A stretch of DNA of 64,000 nt from Erythroxylum novogranatense. Taxonomy: Eukaryota > Streptophyta > Magnoliopsida > Malpighiales > Erythroxylaceae. Below the pieces are notes generated by a model. The model did not search any database. It had not been told where the DNA came from and saw nothing but the letters and a program-made list of their open reading frames with translations. The position numbers and the translations under genes are program-made. Where the stretch lies: contig CM057235.1 in assembly GCA_029891385.1 (NCBI GenBank), positions 23,553,120 through 23,617,119 on the forward strand. Reading direction: 5' to 3'. Position 1 is the first letter of the stretch, and every line of letters starts with the position of its first letter. This document shows, piece after piece, positions 47,452-59,396 of the stretch.

Positions 47452-49383
47452 TGTTGGATCGAAAAAGAAAAAGTGCAAGCCTTGGTTAAATGGTAGATTT
47501 AAAAAAAATTAGAAATTATAACACAACAGAAGTAAGATAACCAAGTCAATATGCCACCATACATGATACAGTAAATGGAAAATAATTATCATAAGAACAA
47601 GATGGAGATTATATTACTGACTCCTTCGTTATAGCTTTAACTCCTCGCTGTGCTATCCTATCCTCGGCAATGTATCCTCTCCGAGGTGATGTATCCTCTT
47701 CTTCTTATTATTGTTTCCTCTTATCAATATTGTATCCTCAACCAATCCAATCTATGACTTGCTCTTATTGGACAACTTGGTTAACAAGATCCTTTGGTGG
47801 GAAAGGAGAAGAAAACTTTGAAGGAGATTTTTCTTAGAGGAAAGAAGCCAAAGATGAGATGCTTCTCGTGCAAATTTCGGCTAACACTTGCAAGAAAGGA
47901 GAGAGAGGCCAAAAATGCAAGAACACCTCTCTATCACCTTGTCAATTTTGGTTATGCATGAAAAGAAATAAGAGAAGAGCATTGAATGCATCACACATTT
48001 CTTTAATCAAACATAAAGAAACCATTAAATGAGACCCTTCTCATTTGTTTTAAGATGACTATATGAAAAGACCAATAACCTAAAATGACACGTCAATTTT
48101 GGTTTTAGTGATGAAAGAAGGAAGATCATCCATAAAATACACATCTTTCATCTTTAGTCAAATGAATGCTAAAAGGGTTACATTGCATGCTATCATTAAA
48201 AGACAACCATTAAATCATTTAATGGTAAGAACATTACTCCATTTAATGATGATAATGCATGCTAAATATCATTTTCATTTAGCAATTCAATACCAAATGT
48301 GCAGCTGCACATTCAACCCTAATAAAACCGAAATTTCGCCTTCCTTTCTTTAAGAATTTTGTTTTAATTTAATTAATCAAATTAAACCAAAGTCTAGCCC
48401 ATTTCTAAATGTTCATTTGGGCTTCTAATTAACCATTAATTAATGCAAGCCCAACATTCAATTATGGGCTTTAAAACCTTCATTTATATTTCTTAGTTTA
48501 CTTGATAACCTTCCTTGAAGCCAAGAGGAAAATCTTATTGGACTTAGATAATTCAAGCTCCAATAAGCCCAGAATTAATTTAATCTCATTAGAATTAATT
48601 CTAGCTTATTAACTAAATGTCATCCCACTAAAGATAATTAGTTAAAATCTTGAATTACTAAATATTATGAGAACACATATTTCAAATAATATGTCCAATT
48701 GCAAACCATATTATGAACCTTATTATAGCCATCCGCACAACAAATGGTAAAATTACTGTTTTGCCCTTATATTAGTTTTTCCTTCTAGATCTCCAGTTTT
48801 ACTCTATATAGTGATTAACGCACAAGATCTCATCTTTGTGTTAAGATTTTATGGGTAGCTAATCCATCAAACTCCTAGCACCAGTTTAATCACCAATCTC
48901 CACAAAACATCTAGAAGTGATAATATCGCTATAAACTCTTTATTTGAGAGAATGTTCCCTGATACATGTTTCAATTAATAATTCCAACATGAAGACACTA
49001 GATTAATACTCTATAAAAATTCATTTCGATCATATCAAGAATTATAATGAAACACATATGAGTTCACCACTTATCAAGATTGTGGTCCATAATAAGCAAA
49101 TGCTAAAATGTTTGTTTTAAGACTAAAGTAACGGACTACTTTATTCTTGAAAACGTACTTGATTCCAGATTATTTAATAGTGCTAGTATCGATAGTCTAC
49201 TACTATTATGATATGAAACTCATCATCTCTTGAAGTAAACTCCTTTACATGCACGGAGATAAATCACAACACTATAGTATAAACCATTATCAAGCGATCA
49301 ACTTGATTATTCAACTTTGAATCCATTATTTTAGATTCTTATAATATACATGTTTCCCATGCATCTCTATGTATATGTCTAAA
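47452..49383 (-). repeat. Copia-2 5' LTR, main segment
   Basis: Starts TGTTGGATCG and matches 3279-3417 plus 13044-14783. It is interrupted by solo LTR gypsy-6 and resumes at 52204. Confidence 0.88.
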
Positions 49384-49874
49384 TGTAGCGCCCCCTCACC
49401 GTAGGGGTACATATCGGGAAACCCGAAGGTCGCTCCGACACGTATCCCACAATAAGGGTGCACTACCAGAACATTATCCAATAATATCTACATGGCATCG
49501 CAATAAGTAAAATCATAAAATATCACAATAGCAGAAATCAGTAAATTTGAATCCCAAGATAATGATCATCTAGTACAGTCATCCAATGTCAGAATAGACA
49601 AGTCTATCAGTCTCCTAACAAAACCAAAGAGGAAACTGATACAAACATCTATCCTAAGTCATCCTTAAAATATAACCCAGCTGACCGACCTGTGTGCCAT
49701 CGCGTCCCTTGCCAACAGCTCGCACGACAGGAAGAAATATCTTCGAAGCTAGGAGTCTACTCTATCAGTCCTGAAAAATAGGTTGCAATTTTGGGTGAGT
49801 TTGCGAACTCAGTGAGAAACCATCATCGATGGTTCACTCAAATCATGCATTACGCAAATTGCGTACAGCACGAC

Positions 49875-50035
49875 GCAGTAATATCAATTAACAGTATTAT
49901 ATACAGTTTACAGTATTCTATAACAGTTTACAACAGTAGACAGTATCAGTGGCAATAATACAGTAGCGTAGAACAGTTTACAGTATCGCATCACAATATA
50001 CAGTAAATCATGGCATCACACAGTTCAGTAATCAT
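49875..50035. repeat. ACAGTA/ACAGTTTA-rich tract
   Basis: About ten ACAGTA or ACAGTTTA words in 160 bp. A similar CAGT-rich tract lies at 51955-52170 near the other end of the same LTR. Confidence 0.65.
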
Positions 50036-51094
50036 TGCACAATTTAGCGCTCAATCACCATGTATATAATGCATATGAGACTCTTTCCGCTTATTCAAGA
50101 TTGCCCAAGTGCTCGATCGGTGTTCGATGGGGGCGCGTTAGGATTTCTCCCCTCGCTAAGCCCGTCAAGATGCGAGGTTCGAGCTCGAGGCTCTTTTTCG
50201 ATGATAATAGCAACTTGGGACACGCCCATTATCCGATCATGCATTTATGCATGCAAAGGCAATGTTCAAGAATTCAAGATTCAAAGAATCACCAATTTAC
50301 GAGATATGGCTATAAAGCCCAAGATATCGCTTCCAAGATCATGCAAAGGATCCAGTTCAATTACAGTAAAGCATGCAATTCAATCTAATAAATTTCAGTA
50401 ATCATGAAATAGTCTAGTCCAATTCAGTAGTAGCATGCAATTCGATCCTAATCACGCCAAGAATCATACGCTTCACCTTTGCAAGTAATTCATACGAGCA
50501 TATAAACAATCAGAATTTGAGAAACTAACTAGGTTACTCACCGTAACTTCCGAAGCACGCCTAGAAGTCCCAAAGAATATCCGTGGAACGACGGTCCAAC
50601 GGTGCCTCTATAACAGTAAAATATAAACCATTACTAATTGCCCAATTAAACAGTTCAGTAATGCATATGTCTCAGTGAAATGATGTACGATGCATGTTCA
50701 CGATTTTCCGGTGTTAAATCCCAATTTCGTTACTTTAAGGTCAATCCTATCTCTTTGTTCAATGGGTCGACAATTATTTGATCCATTCATAAAATCTAGT
50801 CAATTTTCCTCAATTCGAATCCCCTATAGCCATTTCCTATATATCGGGTCAAAACCTCAATTACAAATCCCAATCAAAACTCCAATAGTCTCAATTTGAC
50901 ATTTAGGTCATACTATGCACCATAATCGACCCAATTCCTTATAATTCAATTTCATTTAGATCAATTCAAATTCCTACACTTATCCTCAATTGTAGTCCTG
51001 TTTCCCTAGTTCATAACAAATCTGGAATCGCCTCAATCGGAGGTCTACACCAAAAGTTATGCCCAATAAATCAATTTTAATCCAATGGAACAGT

Positions 51095-51315
51095 CCCTCT
51101 CGCCGCGGCATCGCGTCTCTCGCCGCGACGCAGAAAAGCTCGCTGGCCGCGGCGAACGACGCGTCCTGGCACGCCGCGAGGCGAGGGCAGCACGCCGCGG
51201 CGTCATGAATAAATGACGCTCGCCGCGGCGTCCACGCACGCTCGCCGCAGCGAATGAATAAATATTCGTCGCCGTCTGGCGCGCGCGCAAGCCGCGGCGT
51301 GCGGCGAATTTCGCC
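51095..51315. repeat. GC-rich island of CGCCGCGGCG palindromes
   Basis: CGCCGCGGC-type words recur at least five times with TCGCCGCGACG and TCGCCGCAGCGAATG variants. GC content is very high against AT-rich surroundings. The words resemble those of the Athila-like element. Confidence 0.8.
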
Positions 51316-51685
51316 ATCTTCTCCGATCGTTTCTCACTCTAACACCACCATTAATACCCTCAACTATCTCAAATCAACCCTAATAACTGTCATAAATGCA
51401 ATAAAAACCATTAAAACAACATTAATGCCATTAAAAGCTTACCAAATCGTCGATCGATCCTCAACCACCGTAAACCCTAAAATCCTTTGAAATCAACGAT
51501 CCAACAATCTCAAAGCCTCTAACCTTCACCAATCACCATAGATATGTTAGACTAACACAATAATGAAGAAGCCATAAGAAGAAATCGAAGGATCTCACCG
51601 TTGGTAGAAGAATCGAATCACCGTAGAGGGAGAGAAGAAGAAACGAAATGCCTTAGGAAAATAATCCCAATTTTTCCAAACCTAG

Positions 51686-51696
51686 CTATTTATAGG
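51686..51696 (-). promoter_or_regulatory. TATA box of solo LTR gypsy-6
   Basis: The minus strand reads GCCTATAAATAG, a strong plant TATA match, about 510 bp into the LTR. A pyrimidine-rich leader follows, as expected at a transcription start. Confidence 0.6.
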
Positions 51697-52203
51697 CATA
51701 GGACTCCAAATCAGTCCAAATTTCAGTCTCTAAATTTCAATAACTCATCATATTTATTTCTTAACAGTATAACTCTAAATTTTTCCATTGCCATCGAACC
51801 ATTCTTTCAGTACTATACAGTCAATCGGTCAGTCGCCCAAATATTTCCGGTCCGGACGATTTCTCTCGAATTTCCAAGAAATTTCCTATAATCCACTATC
51901 AAATACTAGTCACTCGTAACCAATATTAAATCAATCATTGGAACCCAAAAACTCAAATTTCTCAATTAATCATATTCCAGTCAGTTCAGTCAGTTCACAA
52001 ACCAGTTACTTCAGTCAATTTCAATTCACAATTAAATACCGGAAAATCATGAATGCATGAACCTATGAATATATGCATATGCAGTAAACCAGTTCCTCTA
52101 TAATTAGAGGCCAGTAGCATACTCATTCAGTAAATACAGTAAAACCGATCAGTCAGTCTCGATATTACCATTTTACCCTTGCTGACAGTAATGGGATGTT
52201 ACA

Positions 52204-52386
52204 ATATGTATATTACTTACAAAATAATCTCAGTACCTTATGACTAGATATATAATGCTCCTAAAAACCAAACTCTTTTGTTTTATTAATAATAAATATT
52301 TTAATTACAAAACTGTAACTGAAGAAGATTAAGTTACATGTAAATACACTTGCTTTCCAGGGCACTATATTTACATAACTCTAACA
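52204..52386 (-). repeat. Copia-2 5' LTR, outer end
   Basis: Continues the LTR after gypsy-6 and ends AACTCTAACA. It matches the copia-1 LTR end at 24220-24402. Confidence 0.88.
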
Positions 52387-53829
52387 AAAACATGTATATT
52401 ATTAAAATCTAAATTATTTGATTCATGGTTGAATAATCAAGTTGGTCGCTTGATTATGATTTAAACTGTAGTATTGCGATTTATCTCCATGTAAGTAAAA
52501 GAGCTAACTTCAAGGGAATGATGAGTTTCATATCATGAAAATAATTGACTATCGATAATGCCACTATTAAATGAATCTAGAATCAAGTATGTTTTTAAAG
52601 AATAAAGTGGGTCGTTATTTTGATCTTAAAACATACACCTTAGCATTCTTTTATTATGAACCACAATCTTAATGAGTGGTGAACTCATATGTGTTTCATT
52701 ATAATTCTTGATATGATCAGAATGGATTTCTAGATAGTATCAATCCAGTTTTGAAATTATTAATTGAAACGTGTATTAGGGAACATTCACTCAAATAAAG
52801 AGTTTATAGTGATATCATCACTTCTAGATGTTTTATGAAGTTTGGTGATTAAACTGACGCCATTAGTTTGATGGACTAGCTACCCATCAAATCTTAACAC
52901 TAAGATGAAATCTTGTGTGTTAATCACCATATAGAGTAAAATGGGAGACTAAGAAGGAAAAACCAACATAAGGGCAAAATGAAAATTTTACCCTTTATTA
53001 TGTGGATGGCTATAATATGGTCCATAATAAAGTTTTCAATTGGACATCTTATTTAAAACAAGTGTTCTCATAATATTTAGTAATTCAAGAGTTCAACTAA
53101 TTGTCTTTAGTGGAATGAGATTTGGTAAATAAGCTGGAATTAATTCTAATGAGATTAAATTAATTCCGGGCTTATTGGAGCTTGAATTATCTAAGTCCAA
53201 TTAGATTCCCTACTTGGCTTCTAGAAGGTTATCAAGAAAAGTAAGAAATATAAATAAAGGTTTTAAAGCCTATGATTGAATTTTAAGCTTACTTTAATTA
53301 GAAGCCCAAATGAACATTTAATATTGGGCTTGACTTTGGTTTGATTTGATTAATTAGATTAATTAAATTGAAAGAAAATTATTAAAGAAAGAAGGAGGGC
53401 ATATTTCAATTTTTTATACCTAAATGTGTATCTGCACATTTAGCATTGAATTGTTGAATTAAAGATAGTTTCTATGTTTTTATCACCATTAAATGGGGTA
53501 ATGATCTTATCATTAAATGGTTTAATGGTTGTCTTTTAATGATGGCATGTAATGTAACCTTTTAGCATTCATTTGATTAAAGAAAGTATGAGGTGCATTT
53601 GATGCTCTCTCTCTTCCTTCTTTCATCCATAACCAAAAATGAGAAGATCTCATTTAGGTTATTGGTCTTTTCATATAGCCATCTTAAAACAAATGAGAAG
53701 AGTCTCATTTATTGGCTTCTTTATGATTGATAAAAGAATGAAGTGATGCATTGGATGCACGTCACTTCTTTCTTTCATGATAACTGAAATTGACAAGGAA
53801 AGTAAGAAGTGTTTGTTGAATGTGTTGAA
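52387..53829 (+). mobile_element. Outer copia LTR, right fragment (+ orientation)
   Basis: Resumes the LTR left at 3278 after copia-2 (AAAAC, then CATGTATATTATTA). It reads as the reverse complement of the copia-1/-2 LTR (for example 47950-49330). It is broken by copia-7 before its end. Confidence 0.82.
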
Positions 53830-54017
53830 TGTTGAAAAATAATTTAGATTCAATTACTTTGTGTACATAGGAACAAGGTTTATATACAAAATTCCTAGGA
53901 CTATTTAGGAAGTAATCTAGCTATTAACTATAGGAAATCTCCCAATTATAGGAGAGATTATAGGAGTAATTATAACAATATCAATATAAGATCAATGCTA
54001 ATAATCCATGGTCAACA
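53830..54017 (-). repeat. Copia-7 3' LTR (about 188 bp)
   Basis: TGTTGAAAAAT...GGTCAACA. The outer edge is uncertain by up to 16 bp because TGTTGAA repeats three times (53814, 53823, 53830). Confidence 0.7.
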
Positions 54018-54030
54018 CTCCCCCTTAAGT
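54018..54030 (-). other. Polypurine tract of copia-7
   Basis: The minus strand reads ACTTAAGGGGGAG directly before the LTR. Confidence 0.85.
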
Positions 54031-54049
54031 TGGTGCATAGATATCGCAC

Positions 54050-54612
54050 AAGCCCAACTTGCAAACAAGGTTATGAAACTATTTATTGTAGAGTCCTTTG
54101 GTGAAGACATCTACTAGTTGTTCATTTGACCCACATGGAATAATTGCAGAGAGCCACTCACAAGTTTCTTTTTTTATGAAATGTCGGTCATTTTCTATAT
54201 ATTTTGTTCGATCATGCTGAACAAGATTGTGAGCTATACTAATGGCCGCTTTGTTATCACAATAAAGAGATGAACTTCCTCCATCCATCAGTTTTAACTC
54301 ATTCATCAACTTCTTTAACCACAATAGTTCACACACACCTTAAGCCATAGCTCTATATTCGGCTTCTACACTGGATCTAGCAACTACATTATGTTTCTTG
54401 CTTCTACAAGTGACTAGATTTCCTCCTATGGGCGTACAATAACCAATGGTTGACCTCCTATCATTTAGAGATCTAGTCCAATCAGCATCTATAAATGCTT
54501 CTATCTTAAGATTGCCATTGTTATTAAGCATAAGGCCTTTTCCTATAGTAGACTTTAGATGGCACAAAATGCGAAACACAGCTTGTAAGTGTGGTTCTCG
54601 TGGATCATGCAT
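54050..54612 (-). pseudogene. Copia-7 RNase H
   Basis: 54340-54612 has LQAVFRILCHLKSTIGKGL, FIDADWTRSLNDRRSTIGY and SSVEAEYRAMA. After a stop, 54079-54336 has LYCDNKAAISIAHN and the VDVFTKGL end. All catalytic acidic blocks are present, and the only visible break is at 54337-54339. Confidence 0.85.
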
Positions 54613-55664
54613 GTACTAACTTACCAAAATAACTGTGAATGCTATGTCTATCCTAGTGTGAGAAAGATAGATGAGTCTCCCAACTAACCTCTGATATCTT
54701 CTCATGTCCACTGATGTACCTATTCCTGCTTGCAGTTTGTGATTGCTTTCTATAGGAGATTCAGTCGGTTTACAACATATCATACTGGTGTCTTCTAATA
54801 AGTCTAGGACATATTTTTTCTGGGAGATAAAGATTCCTCTTCTTGATCTAGTGACTTCAACTCCTAAGAAATATTACAATTTTCCTAGTTCCTTAATTTC
54901 AAATTCTTGAGCAAGTAGTTTCTTCAGCCTAGCCATCTCTTATGTATCACTTCCAATTACAATAATGTAATCAACATAGACAATAAGAAGTGTGATCTTA
55001 CCTTGGGTACCAAAGGAGATCATAGCCCGAATGAACTTTTCAAACCATGCTCGTGGTGATTCTTCAGCCCATACAAGGCCTTTTCTAGCCTACAAACTTT
55101 CCCTTTTGTCTTCTCATCTTCAAACCCTATAGGAATCTCCATATACACCTCCTCCTCCGGATCCCCATAAAGAAATGCATTTTTAACATCGAACTATTGT
55201 AAGTCCCAATCCAAGTTAGCTACACACAAGAGTAAGATTCTGATTGTATTCATCTTAGCAACCAGAGCAAAGGTTTCTTGATAGTCCACTCCATATGTTT
55301 GAGTAAAGCCTTTAGCCACCAATCTTGCCTTATATCTCTCAATGGACCTATTTGGCTTATGTTTCACTGTGAATACCCATTTGCAGCAAATTGTCTATGT
55401 TCCTTTTGGAGTATTGATAAGTTCCCAAGTCTCTTTTTTTGCCAAGGCCTTCATTTCTTCACTCATAGCCTCTTTCCATTGGACAATTTTCATTTCTTTT
55501 CTCCAATCCTGTGGAATAGACACAGAAGAAATAGATAAGACAAAGGCTCTATAAGCAGGAGATAATGAGTCATTTATAACAAAGTTAGAAAAATGAGTGT
55601 TTAGTGCAACTTCTAACACCTTTTCGAAGAGAAATTGGCTTATATAAATCATCAGATAAATCAT
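54613..55664 (-). pseudogene. Copia-7 reverse transcriptase
   Basis: 55395-55664 encodes the N-terminal block LSPAYRAFVLSIS...W.EAMSEEMKALAKKETWELI. The catalytic motif at 54967-54978 reads YVDY, so the last catalytic Asp is lost. There are several other stops and shifts. Confidence 0.78.
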
Positions 55665-57060
55665 ATTCTAGCTCACTAGTGTTTTTGAGGGAAGAGGATA
55701 GCAGTGGCACATACTATGTGATGGTTTTCTGTCTCATCTCACCTTGAGTATGTCTTTAAGTTTAGTCTATCTAAATGTCGATGTCTTTAAGTTTGGTCTA
55801 TCTAAGCGTCGACTTTGATCCTCTTAAACAAAACTAGTTATCTCCCCTTGAATTGTTCTTTCTCATTGGATCACATTATCTCTAGAGTCAAGCAACACTT
55901 CTTCTTCAATCTCATTTTCCCCTTGAAGAAAGGTTAAGGATGTGGTGAAATAGGACTCATACTCTAGAAAAATGACATCTATACTTACAATTTATTTCTT
56001 AGACTTGGGGTGATAACACTTATATCCTTTTTGTGTTGGAGAATATCCAACAAAAACACATTTCAAAGCTCTTGGCTCCAACTTGCCAACATTCCGAGCA
56101 TGAACAAAGCAAACACACCCAAAGACTCTCGGAGGTACAGTGTAAGAGTTTGTACCTTGTAATATTTCAATAGGGCTTTTAAAATTTAAAATTCAAAGTG
56201 GCATTCTATTGATAAGATAGGTGACTGAAAGAACTGCATCACTCCAATATCCCTTTGGAAGATTCATTGTAAACATGTGTGTTCGCACAACCTCTAGAAT
56301 GTGTCTGTTCTTCCTTTCCGCAACTCCATTCTATTCACTAATATAGACATAACTAGTTTGATGTACTATTCCATTAAAATCCAGATAAGCACAAAATTTG
56401 CTATCCATATACTCCATTCCATTATCTGACTGTAAGATCTTAACTCTAGCATCATGTTAAGTACAAATCATTTTGTGAAAATATTGGAAGCATGAAAAAA
56501 CTTCATTCTTGGTTTTCATAAAATAAACCCATATCAATCAAGTGTAACAATCAATAAAGGTCACAAACCATCTATGGTCAAAAACAGAGGGAGTTTGAGT
56601 AGGACCCCAAACATCGGAGTGAATAGTCATAAAAGGAACATAACCCTTATTACCTGATAAATGATAAGAACTTCTAGTCTATTTAGCAAGTTCAAGTGCT
56701 TCACAAAACAAAGAATTAAAAGAAGTTCTTTTAACCAAGTTTGGATAAAGTTTTGCTAGAACAAAAAAACGAGGGATGTCTTAATCGCCTATGTCACTGT
56801 AGAATTTCCTTATTAATCACATCGTTTTTAAAAGATGCTTGATGTGTAACTATCAGGTGCTCTTCTTCCAAGACATATAAGCCATCCTGCAGCCTACTAA
56901 TTCCAATCCTCATCCTTGTGTGAAGGTCCTGAAGAACACAATAGTCAGGAAAAAATTCAACTTTGTAATTAAGGTCCTTAGTGATCGAACTGACAGAGAG
57001 AAGATTAATAGGAAAACGGAGTACGTGAAGTACTGAGGATAGGGTGATATTAGTAGTACA
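55665..57060 (-). pseudogene. Copia-7 integrase, many stops
   Basis: The frames between 55985 and 56760 read HSDVWGP, LQSDNG and NGVAERKN (D,D,E triad) followed by FVGYSPTQKGYKCYHP, interrupted by at least four in-frame stops. This is older decay than in copia-1. Confidence 0.75.
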
Positions 57061-57778
57061 GTTAACAGAACCTATACCAGATACGGAGTAAAAGACCCAT
57101 CTGCTATTCTAACATTATCACTATTGTTTCCGTGAGAGTATGTTAAAATTTTCTTTTGAGAGCCAGTCATATATCTGTTAGCTCCAGAGTTTATAATACA
57201 AGGATTATCTTTAGAATTGTATTACTCAACACCTGATTTGGAAAGGTTTGATACACACACTATGGAAGCAGAGTCTGTTTTTGATAGAAGTTGTCTCAAG
57301 GCCTAAAGTTCCCTATTGGATAATCCCCCAACTAACAATGTTTCACTTCATTTCCATCATCCAAGTGAGCCTACCCCTTACCATTGAACTGCCTCATTTT
57401 CCACAACTTTGATTAGGCCTTCTATGCAATTTTTAGTAGGTTTCTCGGGTATGTCTTGATTTTCCACAGTAATCACAATGTAAGTGATCCTTATTAGATA
57501 AGGTATTTGCAAGTTTCAGCTTTTCGATAGATTTTATTGCTAATCCTGCTTTTTCAATGATAGGTGTATGTAGCATAACATTTTGCCTACTTTCTTCTTG
57601 TTGTACTAGAGAAAGTGCGAGCTGACGAAAGGGAAAGGATCTTTTTCAAGTATTGTTCCTTGTATATGATCATACTCAAGGTTAAGACCTGCTAAAAAAT
57701 CAAATACTCAATCTTCTTCTATCATTTTCTAGAATCTAGCAACGTCTTTTGAGGATTCTACTTGAAAGTCATGATAAT
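57061..57778 (-). pseudogene. Copia-7 protease and gag C-terminus
   Basis: The protease block reads IINSGANRYMTGS (about 57150-57210), with D replaced by N at the active site. The zinc knuckle at about 57440-57480 reads CDYCGKSRHTRETY, its last Cys replaced. Gag upstream is cut by gypsy-8. Confidence 0.68.
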
Positions 57779-58243
57779 TGTAACATCCAAATACCTCCTG
57801 GGAGGATACATGGATGCCACCCAAGACAAAACAAACAAAATCAAACATTACACATATTCATTGTTTTAAAATCTAAGTTTAACACACATATAATACATCT
57901 CAAGCTTAGAAACAAATCCAAAGAATATGTACAGACCCAAATAAACCAAACAAAATACATATTCGAGTGACACAAAAACTCTGACTCCTTTGGCCACTGC
58001 GGTTGACTTGTCCCAGTCCTTAATCTCTTTGCTCTGTACCTTCACGGGGCAAATCCACCATGCTAAGCTTATAGCTTAGTGAGTAATCATTTATCTAATT
58101 TAACCAATTTCTTTTCACAATAACGATATAAGCATGCATTCAGAGATTAATACTCAGGCAAAATGCACTTCATAACAGATGTTATCATTAACAGACAAAA
58201 CAAATCAAAATTCCATAAAATAGAAGTGGGTAACGGGACTTAT

Positions 58244-58425
58244 CAGAAGACCGAAGTCTCGACACCGAAGTGTTCATATCAGAAGACACCGAAGTGTCAC
58301 AAAAGACCGAAGTCTCGACACCGAAGTGTCACAGAAGACCGAAGTCTCGACACCGAAGTGTCCATATCAGAAGACACCGAAGTGTCACAGAAGACCGAAG
58401 TCTCGACACCGAAGTGTCACAGAAG
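58244..58425. repeat. Array of ten CGAA-loop hairpins
   Basis: Two alternating units: AGACCGAAGTCT (four copies) and GACACCGAAGTGTC (six copies, one ending TT). Each is a perfect 4-5 bp stem around CGAA. They form a higher-order unit of about 89 bp, seen twice. Confidence 0.9.
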
Positions 58426-59138
58426 CGCTACAGACCCTTCTAGGCATGCCTATTTACCCACAACTCGGACTAACAGTTTTAAACCAGAACAAAGTCATTT
58501 CTGATAATTTATGTACAAAGCAAGTAGCACTTCCAATGATATAAACATGCGGCAAACGCCTCGGACAATCATTGTCCGAAATTCAGAACACAACACTTCA
58601 ATATCACAATCATCAATCAATACCTCGGACCTTCATGTCCGGAACCAATTAGCAATTCAGTACACATCACAATCAAGTTACTTCAGTAAACAAATCAAAG
58701 TGAGACCATCCCAGGTCTATTACAAATTTACTGTCTAAATTACTTACCGATATTACTGACCTGTACAGAATGTATTTACCAGGACTATGTTACTACTAGC
58801 ACACTTTACTGTCGGAATTACTTACCTCAATCACCCTTACTGTTTATTGCCTTGACGTGCCGGCAATGTCTGGAATCAATCGATCTGTGCGGTCCTCTAT
58901 CACAAAAATTACTATTGTACATAAGTACAAATGTACTAAAGTCTCTTGCATATGTATCATGCATGTTCATGAAAAATTTCCGGGATTAATCAAGAACGTA
59001 GTCTATCGATCCGGATGTAGTCAAATTCACTAATTCCTTTTTAATTTATTAAATCAAAAAATGTCCAAATTCATATACAAATCAAATACTTTACTATATA
59101 GTATAACGGCTAGTAAATAACGGTCATAAAAATTGTTC

Positions 59139-59148
59139 TATAAATAGA
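59139..59148 (+). promoter_or_regulatory. Candidate TATA box upstream of the 53-codon frame
   Basis: TATAAATAGA, the plant consensus, 87 bp before the ATG at 59235. It is followed by a pyrimidine-rich, ATG-free stretch that looks like a 5' untranslated leader. It points against the element's own transcription. Confidence 0.45.
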
Positions 59149-59234
59149 GACCACTCCTCCATAATTTCCTTCATCCCTCCACATTCTTTCCTTCTTACCT
59201 CACAATTTCTTCTAGACGAAAACCACATCTCAAA

Positions 59235-59396
59235 ATGTTGTCCGCTATCGCATGTTTTTGTATACTTCTTATCTTTCTGTATCTTTGTTTGATTCTTAGT
59301 GTTAGTGTAGAGCCAAAAGAAGCTCACCCTTTTTTTCTCTTCTTAGTAGTTCCTATGATCCTTATGCTGCTTATTGGCATAGCATTAGAGAATTAA
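59235..59396 (+). CDS. Predicted 53-aa two-helix membrane protein, antisense in the gypsy-8 LTR
   Basis: ATG at 59235 (AAAATG context), stop TAA at 59394-59396. Residues 3-24 (SAIACFCILLIFLYLCLILS region) and 33-51 (FFLFLVVPMILMLLIGIAL) are strongly hydrophobic, separated by a short charged loop VEPKEAHP. No cleavable signal is evident. The layout of two helices, a short loop and VP in the second helix loosely recalls the plant ARGOS/OSR small proteins, but the proline-rich loop of that family is absent, so this is only a resemblance. It could be a captured host gene fragment or a chance frame. Confidence 0.35.
   Translation: MLSAIACFCILLIFLYLCLILSVSVEPKEAHPFFLFLVVPMILMLLIGIALEN

Larger units (their letters stand above)
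49384..52203 (-). mobile_element. Gypsy-6: solo LTR (2,820 bp)
   Basis: TGTAGCGCCCC...GGGATGTTACA with no internal domain, inserted in the copia-2 LTR. ATATG at 52204-52208 also occurs at 49373-49377, but six extra bases (TCTAAA) lie between that copy and the LTR edge, so the TSD is imperfect. The minus orientation is inferred from a TATAAATAG box on that strand and from a CGGAAAAT..CATGAATGCATG block shared with the gypsy-8 LTR at the same end. Confidence 0.78.
3279..52386 (-). mobile_element. Copia-2: Ty1/copia element split by six nested insertions
   Basis: The + strand termini are TGTTGGATTGG at 3279 and AACTCTAACA at 52386. The flanking 5-mers GAAAC and AAAAC are a one-mismatch TSD. In minus order it contains 5' LTR (47452-49383 and 52204-52386), decayed PBS, leader, gag, protease, integrase, RT, RNase H, PPT and 3' LTR (3279-3417, 13039-14783, 24403-24594). 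Subtracting the insertions and their duplicated sites leaves about 9.6 kb, the size of intact copia-1 of the same family. Integrase upstream of RT identifies Ty1/copia. All coding parts carry stops or frameshifts. Confidence 0.88.
53830..57778 (-). mobile_element. Copia-7: Ty1/copia element with short LTR, right part outside or displaced
   Basis: A minus-strand element of a different copia family, with a 188-bp 3' LTR, PPT, then RNase H, RT, integrase, protease and a zinc knuckle in copia order. It is cut at 57778 by gypsy-8, and its 5' end lies beyond the window. All domains carry stops and shifts. Confidence 0.82.

Noticed and set aside
58244..58425. Possible CRISPR-like array
   Set aside because: Units are contiguous hairpins without unique spacers, inside a plant LTR retrotransposon.
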